Shown: in pieces, positions 25,531 to 34,646 of the stretch
Position numbering within the stretch: position 1 is the first letter of the stretch
How the letters are laid out: every line of letters starts with the position of its first letter
From: Paenibacillus sambharensis
GTDB lineage: Bacteria > Bacillota > Bacilli > Paenibacillales > Paenibacillaceae
Length of the DNA stretch: 64,000 nucleotides
Direction of reading: 5' to 3'
Assembly: GCF_003233845.1 (NCBI RefSeq)
Contig: NZ_QKRB01000031.1
Coordinates: 1 to 64,000, forward strand
Notes under the pieces: generated by a model
Databases searched by the model: none
Told to the model about the DNA's origin: nothing
What the model saw: only the letters and a program-made list of their open reading frames with translations
Translations under genes and position numbers: made by a program

Positions 25531-26804
25531 GCCGGTTCCTGGGTACTGTGCTGTGGCGTGGAGCTATTGAGACGTTGATGTTTCTGCCGCCACTTATTGT
25601 GGCTGCTGAATATTGGTTTGCAGGGCCGCTAGGATGGCTGTGGATACTGACTATGCCGCTGATCTATCTGGCTGGTTCCCTGAATAAGCTGCTAACACGT
25701 AACAGGATTGTATTGGCCTATCGCCTGCTTATCGCCATGCTGTTTGGCGCCCTTCCAGCCACCCTCTTGTCAGGCTTCAGCTGGTATACGGTTCCGGCTG
25801 CACTCGCAGGTGCCTTCTTCGGTTACCGTGGTGCCGAGCCGCTGGACCCGGGAGACCGGGCACAAATCAGTCAAGTATTGGCTCCTTCGGTCCTGTTGTA
25901 TTTTGCCGGTTCTGCAGCCTCCGGAAGCGTCGATCGATTATCCGCATACAGCCTGGTTTGGCTGTTTGCAGGCTTAGCCGCGCTCCTGATAATCGCATTT
26001 CGCTTAAACAGGATCATGCTGCTGAGTGCCAATTTCAACGAACAATCAGACAGATCACTGCCAGCTATGGTATTAAACCGTAACCGCGGGCTCATTCTGT
26101 GCTTCCTTGCAGCATCCGTTCTGTTAGCTGCAGCCGGCCAAATCCAGCGGGGGCTGGAGTGGCTAAGACGCCAGCTGCAAGCCTTGCTTGCCCTGCTGTC
26201 ATCCGGCGAAAGCGCCCCTCCGCCTGAAACACCGCCTGCGAGTACCCCTCCGCCTGAAGAGATGCTCCCGCCACCTGAAGGCGAGCCATCTATGTTCTGG
26301 AAGTGGCTTGAAGTTATACTTATGTATGCCGTACAGATTCTGCTTGTGCTTGCAGCCGGATGGGTTCTATACAAGCTGTTTCGGGCTGCGCCTGGATTAT
26401 ACCGTTTGGTCAGCCGCTGGCTGATGCGCTTTTCCATTAGGAACGGGGAGGCAGCGTATACAGGGTATATCGATGATATCGAGACGCTTCAGCCAAAGAA
26501 GAACTGGCGGGAAACTGTACGCGAACGTTTGACTGCAGCACGTTTGTTCGGCGAGGGCTGGTCACAGTGGACGGAGGAACGGAGAATCCGCTACCTGTTC
26601 CGTAAGCGGTTTGCCGATGAGGCCAGGAGGTCCGGCTACCGGTATCAGTTATCGAAGACACCGAAGGAAAATATGCAGCAGATCAGCCAGCAGCCGAATG
26701 CGGACATGAATGACAGAGAACTATTCGATTGGTACGAGCGTGTACGTTACGGAGGTGAAACGCCTCTTGAGGGTACAGCTGACCGACTCGGGAAGAACAA
26801 ATAA
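25527..26804 (+). CDS. Membrane protein with C-terminal DUF4129-like domain
   Basis: This 425-residue protein has about six membrane helices in residues 10-215, a proline-rich linker at about 228-255 (repeats of PPPE/TPP), one more helix at about 257-280, and a cytosolic basic C-terminal domain resembling DUF4129 (IRYLFRKRFADEARRSGYRY). In related operons the third gene is a transglutaminase-like TgpA protein. Here I see no Cys-His-Asp transglutaminase core, so only the membrane and DUF4129 parts seem present. Function is unknown. Confidence 0.78.
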   Translation: MSRFLGTVLWRGAIETLMFLPPLIVAAEYWFAGPLGWLWILTMPLIYLAGSLNKLLTRNRIVLAYRLLIAMLFGALPATLLSGFSWYTVPAALAGAFFGYRGAEPLDPGDRAQISQVLAPSVLLYFAGSAASGSVDRLSAYSLVWLFAGLAALLIIAFRLNRIMLLSANFNEQSDRSLPAMVLNRNRGLILCFLAASVLLAAAGQIQRGLEWLRRQLQALLALLSSGESAPPPETPPASTPPPEEMLPPPEGEPSMFWKWLEVILMYAVQILLVLAAGWVLYKLFRAAPGLYRLVSRWLMRFSIRNGEAAYTGYIDDIETLQPKKNWRETVRERLTAARLFGEGWSQWTEERRIRYLFRKRFADEARRSGYRYQLSKTPKENMQQISQQPNADMNDRELFDWYERVRYGGETPLEGTADRLGKNK

Positions 26805-26819
26805 GCTGCAATCAGTTAT

Positions 26820-26840
26820 CCACCCTCCGGGTGGTTTTTT
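26820..26840 (+). terminator. Rho-independent terminator
   Basis: CCACCC/GGGTGG with a 3-base loop (26820-26834) and a run of seven T closes the MoxR operon. Confidence 0.9.
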
Positions 26841-27073
26841 TCTTTTTAAAGCTAATATGAGCTTATGTTCAGTGATCTTCTCCCAAGCTGGGGTTAACCA
26901 TGTCAACTATTGGTTATGAGTTTTTATGTTAGATTTTCGTTAGATGCAGGAATCTCTAAACTTATGTCGAACTTTGTAGTATTTGAGACTTTAATCTCGT
27001 TTTGTTGACGATGAGCCGGAGAATAGATGAACGTTTAAGGAAGACGTAGCCACTAACGATTGCGGGTGACAAC

Positions 27074-28681
27074 ATGAGGAAATATCAAGAAGCATTGATT
27101 AGCTCTATACAGAAGCAGATGGAACAGTGGTTTGAGCAGGAACGCAGCTTTCTAGCTCATGAAGAGCTGTACCGGTTTTTGCATTCCGTTAGCGGAACGT
27201 CCGGCACGATCGGCATGGCAGAATTATCGGACAAGGCCAGGCAGCTTATGAATGAGCTTGGTGAACTTCCAAGGCAGCCGATTCCTATAGAAGAGGCACG
27301 CTCCTTTCTGCTGCCGCTTCTTGCAGAGTGTTATGGCCCGGATGATCAGAACGGCATGCTTCCGGAGGCGCTGTTTACCATGTCCGTATCAGGACGCAAG
27401 GAACAGCCCATTGTATTACTTGCTGATGAGGACGCCACATTCCTGATTTACATGAAAGAAGAGCTGGAAAAACGCGGGTATATGGTGCTCGCAGCTACTG
27501 ACCCTCATGAGACGCTGAAGTATTTGCATGATTATCGACCGGATTGCCTTGTGCTTGACCTAAACATGAAGCAAGTGAACGGCTTTGATCTCATATTGTC
27601 GCTCCGCGAGAAGATGAAGTATCAATTCATTCCCACTACGATTGTATGCGAAGTCGACGATCGCGCAACTCGAATCCAGGCCTATAGGCTGGGGGCAGAT
27701 GATTTTGTAGCTAAGCCCTTTGATATGGGAGAATTCATTGCCAGGCTTGAACGCCAGCTGGATCGCAAGAAGCTGTTTGACCGGATCCAGCAGTATGACG
27801 AGACAACAGGAGCGCTCAAGCAGGAGTCATGGCGCCAAGAGTTTGAGCTGTATGTTCACCGTTTGAAAGATGAAGAGCATTTTGTACTCGCACTCACAGA
27901 TGTGAACGGTCTCCGGGTTATTAATGAAAACAGCGGCCCGCATATTGGAGACCAGGTGATGCACGCTGCCGCGGAAGCTTTGCGCGGTGTGATGTCAGAT
28001 GAAGATGGGCTTATTCGGTATTCCGGTGCTAAATTCCTCGTTCTAATTAAGAGTGAGGAGGGAGCCGAAGACAGAATGAGGCTGGCTGCAGAACGCTTTG
28101 CTCAAGTGGGCTTCCCAACTGACCAGGGAGTTATCCGCGTCAGTATGACGGTTGGTGCTGTCCGGGTAGGACGCACATCTCCTGGTGGCGAGACATGCGT
28201 GGCACGCGCACAGGCCGCCATAGGGAAAGCCAAGCAGAGCAGACTTCCGGTTTATTTTGTCCATCAAAATGAGGAAAAACTTCGCCGTATCATCCGGGTA
28301 GCCATTCTGGACGCTGACTCGATGATCCGTTCCCTGCTGTATGAATATGCGAAGTCGGCCTTCCCTGATTATGTGGATGGACAAATCCGAAGTTATCGTT
28401 CGGGCGAAGAGCTGCTTGATGATGAATGGCTGAAGAGCAGCGACCCGTACATGATTGTCCTTGACCGCAATACGTCTGGGCTCGATGGACTGCAGGTTCT
28501 CAAGCTTCTGCAGCGGTTGGATAATAAGGATCAATTCACAATTCTCATGCTTACGCGGGACAACAATGAAGCGGACAGGGTTAAGGCGCTGGAGCTTGGT
28601 GCCGATGATTATATGATGAAGCCGTTCAGCCTTCGGGAGCTGGAGGCAAGAATCCGCCGCTTGGCTAAGAAGTTGGTATAG
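27074..28681 (+). CDS. Multidomain response regulator Hpt-REC-degenerate GGDEF-REC
   Basis: This 535-residue cytosolic signalling protein shows four modules. An Hpt-like domain has H37 in FLHSVSGTSGTIG. A first receiver domain (113-230) has phosphoacceptor D162 (LVLDLNM) and KPFD. A GGDEF-like domain follows (about 240-395), and a second receiver domain (408-530) has D464 (IVLDRNTSG) and MKPFS. In the third module the signature is SGAKF (317-321) instead of GGDEF, so it should not make cyclic di-GMP, although nucleotide or partner binding is possible. The ATG at 27074 follows GCGGGTGAC. The 269 bp upstream contain a terminator and promoter-like AT-rich sequence but no gene. It heads a three-gene phosphorelay operon. 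Confidence 0.88.
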   Translation: MRKYQEALISSIQKQMEQWFEQERSFLAHEELYRFLHSVSGTSGTIGMAELSDKARQLMNELGELPRQPIPIEEARSFLLPLLAECYGPDDQNGMLPEALFTMSVSGRKEQPIVLLADEDATFLIYMKEELEKRGYMVLAATDPHETLKYLHDYRPDCLVLDLNMKQVNGFDLILSLREKMKYQFIPTTIVCEVDDRATRIQAYRLGADDFVAKPFDMGEFIARLERQLDRKKLFDRIQQYDETTGALKQESWRQEFELYVHRLKDEEHFVLALTDVNGLRVINENSGPHIGDQVMHAAAEALRGVMSDEDGLIRYSGAKFLVLIKSEEGAEDRMRLAAERFAQVGFPTDQGVIRVSMTVGAVRVGRTSPGGETCVARAQAAIGKAKQSRLPVYFVHQNEEKLRRIIRVAILDADSMIRSLLYEYAKSAFPDYVDGQIRSYRSGEELLDDEWLKSSDPYMIVLDRNTSGLDGLQVLKLLQRLDNKDQFTILMLTRDNNEADRVKALELGADDYMMKPFSLRELEARIRRLAKKLV

Positions 28682-28736
28682 GAATGAGATATATACTGGA
28701 ATTATCATCAAGAACGATTGTAATAGGAGGAGAAGC

Positions 28737-29102
28737 ATGGCTGCGATACTGCTAGCTGAAGATGAACCTGTTCTGCGCATGCTCGTTATGGATTCTCTCG
28801 AGGATGAAGGCTATGAGATTGAGGTAGCATGTGACGGGGAAGAAGCGTTCGAACGAATACAGGAACGTGAGTTTGATCTTATCATTCTCGATTACATGAT
28901 GCCCAAGATGACGGGTATTGAGGTTATTGAACGAACGCGTGAACTGGAAAACAGGAAGCATACGAAGATTTTAATGCTTTCAGCCAAGAGTCAACAGACT
29001 GAGCAGGATAAGGTGCTGCAAGCCGGAGCTGACGATTTCATGTCTAAGCCATTTAGCCCTTTGGATCTCATTGCTAAGGTGGGAGATATGCTGGATGGCT
29101 AA
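28737..29102 (+). CDS. Single-domain response regulator (CheY-like)
   Basis: This 121-residue receiver has the acidic pocket AEDE (8-10), phosphoacceptor D52 (IILDYMMPKMTG), the S/T switch (LSAKS) and KPFS, and no output domain. It probably acts as a shuttle between the hybrid kinase downstream and the multidomain regulator upstream. A strong TAGGAGGAG precedes the ATG. Its stop overlaps the kinase start by 8 bases. Confidence 0.92.
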   Translation: MAAILLAEDEPVLRMLVMDSLEDEGYEIEVACDGEEAFERIQEREFDLIILDYMMPKMTGIEVIERTRELENRKHTKILMLSAKSQQTEQDKVLQAGADDFMSKPFSPLDLIAKVGDMLDG

Positions 29103-31947
29103 ATGGAGACGGTTTTACCGGGTCAGCATAACACGCCGGTTCATGTCCATGCTGATCTTCACGATCATGCTCATCCTGCTGGGATCGATACTAATGGTTT
29201 GGGGTTCTTCCAGACTTCTCAGTGATTATGAGGCATCCACCCGGGAGATGAAGACCAAACAAGAGCTTGTATCTGATATCGCACTTCATACGAACGACAT
29301 TATTCTAAGGGCACGCGGGTATTATGTGTACTTGACTGACTTTGAATACGAGCAGATCTTCGAGCAGAAGGAAGCCTTGGAGAAGTCGATCGCAGAATTC
29401 AAACAGCTGGGTCTTACCACCTCAGAGCTGGAGATCATCCAGGCTATAGAAGCGTTCTTCGATACTTACTTCTCTAGTACGCTGCCTGTTGCTGTCGAGT
29501 ATGCTAAATCGGGTAACTATGAAGCTTTGCGCAGTTTGATATCGGCCGATGCGTCTAACCCTGTCAATGAACTAATCAGCTATGCAAATGACTTTGAAGC
29601 CTATCTGAGAAAAGCCGAGCAGGAGAAGAATACTCAGCTTGTCCGTGATTTTGCAAGACAGGGCATCTTGTTTATCCTTTATGTCGGACTGATTCTCGTT
29701 ATTAGTTTGTTCATTGTACGCCGTATGTCCGTAGATCTTGGCGGCCCTCTGAGCAATCTGTCATTAGCAGCAAGCAGATTTGCCCGGGGCGACCATGCCC
29801 ACTTTGACTACCAGGAACGTGAGGATGAGATTGGAAGGTTGGCCCGTTCGCTGGAGACGATGATGATTACGCTGCATTCTAAAGAAGAAGAGCTTGTGGC
29901 GCAAAATGAGGAGCTGCTTGCCCAGCAGGATGAACTGCAGATGCAGCAGGAAGAGCTTGAACATGCGCTTGGCAAAATGTCCGAGAATGAGCGGTTTCTG
30001 CAGAAGCGGAATCTTCTTGTACAGTCGCTTGCCAATACGCTGAATAAACAGGAGCTGCTCGACAGTATCATAACAAATCTGGTTAAGCTTACGGGTTCCG
30101 ATAAAGGTATGATCATTCTGACTGGCAATGGTGGCGATTATTCCGCATATGGCTTGAGCGATAAAGCGGCGGAGCATTTTGCCAATCATTATGGTGAGAG
30201 CCTGATGGCACGGGCGATTCAGAAGAGAAACCTCTATATCCATGAGCGGGAGGCAACCGATGCGGAGAGAGCTTATCATTTAGATGGGATAAAAGTTACG
30301 GATACTTATGTACCCGTGCTCGGTGACAATGATGAGATCATTGCATGTCTGCTGCTGACCAAGATTGGCAGAGAGCTAAGTGACCAGGAACAAGAGGAAA
30401 TCAGCGGTCTTGCTACCCAGATCTCACTTGCACTGGCCAAGCTTGGCATCTATGAGGAATCGGAATACCAGCGCCAAATCAACCATGATATGCTCAACAC
30501 GATCCAAGAAGCCGTTCAGCTAGTGGATACCAATGGTTTGACTCTGCATGTGAATCGGATGTGGTATGAAATGTTCGATTTGAAGACATGTGTTGAGTAT
30601 GGTGGCAGGATGGAGTTAGCAGACTTCAATGAGCTGCTGCAGAAGAAGGTTGCAGAACCACAGGCTCTTATTCAATTTATTAAACAGGTTGTAAAGGGTG
30701 AAGTGGCGGGCGTTACTAGTATGAATTATGAGCTCCACGAGCCTGTGAAGCGTTATGTTCAAATTTATTATGAACCGCTATACCGCGGATCAGAATTATT
30801 TGGTGTACTGCTCGTACACAGGGACATAACGAAGGAATATGAAGTAGACCGTATGAAATCCGAATTTGTCAGCACCGTCAGTCATGAGCTTCGTACACCG
30901 CTGGCAAGTGTATTAGGTTTTGCGGAACTGCTGCTGCACCGGGAGCTTAAGCCGGATAGACAGAGGAAGTATATTAGTACCATCCATCAGGAAGCCAGAA
31001 GGTTAACGACATTAATTAATGATTTTCTGGATCTGCAGCGGATGGAGTCCGGCAGACAAAGCTACGATATGAAGCCTGCTAAGCTGGGTGAGCTGGTGCA
31101 GGAAGCCATGGAACTGCAGAAGGTTAATGTCAGCAGCCATAATCTGATCTGGAAAGATGAAGCACGGGAAGCGATTGTATTTGCAGACAGGGACAAGATG
31201 CTGCAGGTATTCACGAATCTGATCAATAACGCCATTAAATATTCCCCGCATGGCGGTAAGATTACGATCCATCTCCGTACCGAGAAGGGGAGACTTCTGG
31301 TTACAACCCAGGATGAAGGGCTTGGTATTCCGGCAGACGCCCTGCCAAATCTGTTCAATAAGTTCTACCGGGTAGACAACAGTGACCGCAGGGAGATCGG
31401 GGGGACAGGACTTGGCCTTGCGATTGTCAAGGAGATCATCAACCGTCACAAAGGAGATATCTCTGTCCACTCAGTATTGGGAGAAGGCAGCGCCTTTACA
31501 ATAAGTCTGCCTTTATTTGAGCCGCAGGAACAAGGCGGTGAAGAACAAAGCTACCCTTCTCCATCAGATACGGGTGCAGCCGATATCATGCTGATCGAGA
31601 ACGACCGGAACCTCGCCGTTATGCTCCGGGAGGAGTTGGAAGGCAATGGCTACCGGGTGCATCTGTTTACGGAAGGCAGTACAGCAGTCCATGCAATGAA
31701 ATCCATCAGTCCTAAGGTAGTTGTGGTAGACCTCATGCTGGAGACAGAGTTTGACGGATGGGCAGTCATTGAACAGATGCGCAGTGAGGACAAGCTAAAC
31801 CAGATCCCGATTGTCATTTCGAGCGCATTTGAAGAACAGGACCGTGCGGCCAAGATGGGCATCAGGCATTTCCTGATAAAGCCTTATGAGCCTCATAAGC
31901 TAACGGTTATAATTCAGACGATCCTGAATCAAGAGCCTGCTGTATAA
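29095..31947 (+). CDS. Hybrid sensor histidine kinase (HAMP-GAF-PAS-HisKA-HATPase-REC)
   Basis: This 950-residue membrane kinase has helices near 17-37 and 190-212 with an extracellular helical sensor between them. These are followed by HAMP (RSLETM end), a glutamine/glutamate-rich coiled coil, a GAF domain, a PAS domain, HisKA with H597 (STVSHELRTP), HATPase with N, G1 and G2 boxes (INNAIKYS, DEGLGIP, GGTGLGLAI), and a C-terminal receiver with D879 (VVVDLMLE). The ATG at 29095 lies inside the previous gene's end after GGTGGGAG. With the upstream REC and Hpt proteins it has every part required for a His-Asp-His-Asp relay. Confidence 0.93.
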   Translation: MAKWRRFYRVSITRRFMSMLIFTIMLILLGSILMVWGSSRLLSDYEASTREMKTKQELVSDIALHTNDIILRARGYYVYLTDFEYEQIFEQKEALEKSIAEFKQLGLTTSELEIIQAIEAFFDTYFSSTLPVAVEYAKSGNYEALRSLISADASNPVNELISYANDFEAYLRKAEQEKNTQLVRDFARQGILFILYVGLILVISLFIVRRMSVDLGGPLSNLSLAASRFARGDHAHFDYQEREDEIGRLARSLETMMITLHSKEEELVAQNEELLAQQDELQMQQEELEHALGKMSENERFLQKRNLLVQSLANTLNKQELLDSIITNLVKLTGSDKGMIILTGNGGDYSAYGLSDKAAEHFANHYGESLMARAIQKRNLYIHEREATDAERAYHLDGIKVTDTYVPVLGDNDEIIACLLLTKIGRELSDQEQEEISGLATQISLALAKLGIYEESEYQRQINHDMLNTIQEAVQLVDTNGLTLHVNRMWYEMFDLKTCVEYGGRMELADFNELLQKKVAEPQALIQFIKQVVKGEVAGVTSMNYELHEPVKRYVQIYYEPLYRGSELFGVLLVHRDITKEYEVDRMKSEFVSTVSHELRTPLASVLGFAELLLHRELKPDRQRKYISTIHQEARRLTTLINDFLDLQRMESGRQSYDMKPAKLGELVQEAMELQKVNVSSHNLIWKDEAREAIVFADRDKMLQVFTNLINNAIKYSPHGGKITIHLRTEKGRLLVTTQDEGLGIPADALPNLFNKFYRVDNSDRREIGGTGLGLAIVKEIINRHKGDISVHSVLGEGSAFTISLPLFEPQEQGGEEQSYPSPSDTGAADIMLIENDRNLAVMLREELEGNGYRVHLFTEGSTAVHAMKSISPKVVVVDLMLETEFDGWAVIEQMRSEDKLNQIPIVISSAFEEQDRAAKMGIRHFLIKPYEPHKLTVIIQTILNQEPAV

Positions 31948-31955
31948 ATGAATTC

Positions 31956-31994
31956 AGCTCCTTATCCCTATACTAGGGTAAGGGGCTTTTTTTT
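31956..31994 (+). terminator. Rho-independent terminator
   Basis: AGCTCCTTATCCCTA pairs with TAGGGTAAGGGGCT (one mismatch, one bulge) and is followed by eight or more T. It ends the phosphorelay operon. Confidence 0.88.
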
Positions 31995-32122
31995 ACGCAC
32001 GCTCATTTAATGTTACAAAATATTAATGTTATTAAATAAAAGATACATTCTGCGGATGGTAAGATTATGGGAAAGAAAGTTCGGTTAATGAGTAACAAAC
32101 AGCTGGTGAGGAGATGATGGGT

Positions 32123-32674
32123 ATGAACAGATACACAAACTTGAATGACAAGCATCTGGATGTGGATTGGGTTGAAGTGACGAGAAGGTACATAAATGAG
32201 CAGGCAAGCTCGCCTGATCTGCCTCCTGCTCTGACAGAAGCAGAAGTAAAGGAAGCGGAGGAGAGGCTGGGATATCCGCTGCCCAAGCTGATGCGTCAAT
32301 TATATATGAATGTTGGCAACGGAGGATTCGGCCCGGGACTTGGATTTCTGCCGCTGCTGCCGATAGAGGAAGAGGGTGAGTCAGTTACCTCCATTGTCGA
32401 GGCTGACCGAGAGACGGATCAGGATGGCATACTGCAGTTCTATATGCCGCTGTTCAAATGGGACGAGAATGGTTATGGCTATATGCATCTGGAAGAAAAT
32501 GACAACCATGTTATGATTGCGGACAATGATTACCTGCAGGATGAGTTTGACCGTAACAAACTGCTCGCAGATCAGTATCCGATTATCGCATCAACCCTCG
32601 AAGGCTTGATGCAGGATTGGCTTGCGGGCAAACCGATGACTGCGGAAAGCTACGGAATGAACTCGCAGATGTAG
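32123..32674 (+). CDS. SMI1/KNR4-family protein
   Basis: This 183-residue acidic protein carries the SMI1/KNR4 pattern: LTEAEVKEAEERLGYPLPKLMRQLY, VGNGGFGPG, and a C-terminal W in QDWLAG. In bacteria the fold often serves as an immunity protein against contact-dependent toxins, but many solitary members have unknown roles. No toxin gene is adjacent. ATGs at 32114, 32117 and 32123 are in frame; GGTGAGGAG (32105-32113) is best spaced for 32123. Confidence 0.85.
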   Translation: MNRYTNLNDKHLDVDWVEVTRRYINEQASSPDLPPALTEAEVKEAEERLGYPLPKLMRQLYMNVGNGGFGPGLGFLPLLPIEEEGESVTSIVEADRETDQDGILQFYMPLFKWDENGYGYMHLEENDNHVMIADNDYLQDEFDRNKLLADQYPIIASTLEGLMQDWLAGKPMTAESYGMNSQM

Positions 32675-32803
32675 GCTTCAGGCTCTCATGCCAGCAACTG
32701 CCACCCCTGAATTGAATGACCGCCAGTCATAAGGGGAAAAACAAGTTTGGGTTAAGCAGTATTCTTAGCTCAAACTACAGTGCGGAAGGGTGGCAGCAAA
32801 AGC

Positions 32804-33244
32804 ATGAAGCGAGCAATCAAAACAGCATTGGCTGCATCGTCTCTAATGGTAGTATTGTCTGTACCGGCGTTCGCGGAGAGCGGAGCCAGTGCCGCTGGTT
32901 CTTCCATGACAAACCGCGGTGGTATGGGAGCCACAACAGTTACGAATGGCACGGATGAGTATGGCACACGCGGTATGGCTGGTACTACGGCAGGCACTAA
33001 CGCTTATACAGCAGCCAATGGCAACAACCGGGGCATGAACAACTATACCACGGATACCAACAACAACAACGGCTTCCGCAGGTATGGTGTCAACAGCGCA
33101 GGTAATGGCAACAATACGATGACTGGTCAACGTCTGAGAGCGAATGCTGCTAATGACGGTATGGACTGGGGCTGGCTTGGTCTGCTAGGCCTGCTAGGTC
33201 TGTCCGGTCTTCGCGGACGCAATCGTGACCGTGAAACGACCTGA
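32804..33244 (+). CDS. Secreted WGxxGxxG-tailed protein, Asn/Gly/Thr-rich
   Basis: This 146-residue exported protein has a signal peptide (basic start, hydrophobic core, cleavage near AFA-ES at about 24). A low-complexity body rich in Asn, Gly, Thr and Ala follows, then a C-terminal WGWLGLLGLLGLSGLRGR ending in charged residues. That tail matches the WGxxGxxG sorting-like motif: Trp-Gly repeat, short hydrophobic helix, arginine cluster. This type is seen in Paenibacillus relatives, where its processing partner is not well described. An AAGGGTGG site precedes the ATG at 32804; a GTG at 32780 is an alternative. Confidence 0.8.
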   Translation: MKRAIKTALAASSLMVVLSVPAFAESGASAAGSSMTNRGGMGATTVTNGTDEYGTRGMAGTTAGTNAYTAANGNNRGMNNYTTDTNNNNGFRRYGVNSAGNGNNTMTGQRLRANAANDGMDWGWLGLLGLLGLSGLRGRNRDRETT

Positions 33245-33278
33245 TAATTTGATCATGCCTTCATGAATGAGACAGGGC

Positions 33279-33303
33279 AAAAGCGGCTGAATCAGCCGCT
33301 TTT
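33279..33303. terminator. Bidirectional terminator
   Basis: AAAAGCGGCT/AGCCGCTTTT (33279-33288 with 33294-33303) lies between the convergent WGxxGxxG gene and xerS. Confidence 0.88.
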
Positions 33304-33324
33304 GTCTTTTGTTTCGGAAGAACA

Positions 33325-34398
33325 CTATTCTTTATCGATTGCTTCTGCCATCGTGCGGTCCGTGAGATGAGCGTAGATCTGCGTCGTCTCAGGGGAGGCA
33401 TGCCCGAGCTGTTCCTGTGTCTTATAGATGTCATTCCGGACATAATAATCCGTGGCAAATGAATGCCGCAGCTTATGGACAGACAGATATGGCTTGCCGA
33501 AGCGCTTGGCGTATTTGATCACCATCTCTTGAATGGCCCGTTTCGTCATTCGTGAGCCTTCGGACCTCCCGTTCGCCATAGCAAGGAATAAGGCTTTTTC
33601 CCTCTTGGGCGGCTTGTACATCGTCTCACGCTGCGCTAGGTATGCGGCTAAATCCTCGGAAGCATCCTTGCGAAAATAGACGGGCGTTTTGAAGGTGTCG
33701 TCGTTCTTGCCCTTACGGAAGACATACAGCAGCTTTTTCTTCATATCCACATCGTCCACATTCATATTGACAACCTCGGAAACCCGAAGCCCTGAATGCA
33801 GAATTAGTGAAACGATGCATAAATCCCTGATTTTGTTTTTTTCATAGGCGTATAGAGCCTGCTTGTTGCCCGAGACGTCTGCGGGATAAATATCTGCTAT
33901 ATAGTGAAGAAATTCTGTGATTTCTTCCTCCTGCAGCAGCTTGCCCTCCAGCTTGGCCGCCGTATCCTTCGGCTTATGAGTACGCTTGATTGCCACTTTG
34001 GCCATGACATTCCTTTTGAGAAGGGGGTAGAAGTTCTCATCTTCTGCAATCTGGCTTAAATAATGGAACAGTGACCTGAGTGATGACAGCTTGCGGGATA
34101 TGGTAGTCCGGCTGTTGGATTTCTCCTTATAGGTAGATAAGAACATCTTGTATTGGTCCACACTGTCCATATGCAGGGTTTCAAGGATGGTGATCGGTAT
34201 TTCCTTCATCCTGGCGGCGTCGGTTAAGCCCTCAGCCATCAGCCAGTTGAAGAAGGTTTCATAATCACGGACATATTCAAGCAAGGAGGAAGGCGATAAG
34301 TCAGGCAGCTTATAGTCGATAAACTTTTCTACATACCAAGGCATATGGGGGACTCGCTTATCAAGTTCCTGACGGTCTTTCATTTTGATGACATTCAT
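33325..34398 (-). CDS. xerS: Tyrosine recombinase XerS
   Basis: This 357-residue site-specific recombinase resembles XerS in length and motifs. It has an N-terminal SAM-like core-binding domain (about 15-135) and a catalytic domain with R (SGLRVSEVV), K in the beta-hairpin, HKLRHSFATDYY, LGHASPETTQIY and the nucleophile tyrosine near the C terminus. XerS resolves chromosome dimers in some Firmicutes, using a single recombinase; in other species it is an additional Xer. I see no dif-like site beside it. GAGGTG precedes the ATG at 34398. Confidence 0.88.
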   Translation of the reverse strand: MNVIKMKDRQELDKRVPHMPWYVEKFIDYKLPDLSPSSLLEYVRDYETFFNWLMAEGLTDAARMKEIPITILETLHMDSVDQYKMFLSTYKEKSNSRTTISRKLSSLRSLFHYLSQIAEDENFYPLLKRNVMAKVAIKRTHKPKDTAAKLEGKLLQEEEITEFLHYIADIYPADVSGNKQALYAYEKNKIRDLCIVSLILHSGLRVSEVVNMNVDDVDMKKKLLYVFRKGKNDDTFKTPVYFRKDASEDLAAYLAQRETMYKPPKREKALFLAMANGRSEGSRMTKRAIQEMVIKYAKRFGKPYLSVHKLRHSFATDYYVRNDIYKTQEQLGHASPETTQIYAHLTDRTMAEAIDKE

Positions 34399-34646
34399 AT
34401 TGGAGCACCTCTTTATGGATGAGCTTGATAGTCGAAGAAAAAGAATACATAATAATGATTATGTAAACAATAATCTGATTTTTCTTATTTCTATTATCGC
34501 AGAATTATGAGTTATGAACCAGCTGTTAAAGGGTATATCTTCAGGGAGGTTCATGGGTTGATGGCAAGTTGTGTTATACTGGCTTCAAGTTACTTATCAA
34601 GTGAATGACAGAGATGAAAGCAGCTTATTCTTAAGGAGATTAGTCT

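Noticed and set aside
32123-32674. SMI1/KNR4 protein as part of a toxin-immunity pair
   Set aside because: No large toxin, LXG or polymorphic C-terminal domain lies within reach, so it is annotated only by family.
34440-34490. AT-rich repeat resembling a Fur or dif-like site upstream of xerS
   Set aside because: The symmetry is weak and does not match a known Fur box or a 28-31 bp dif site.
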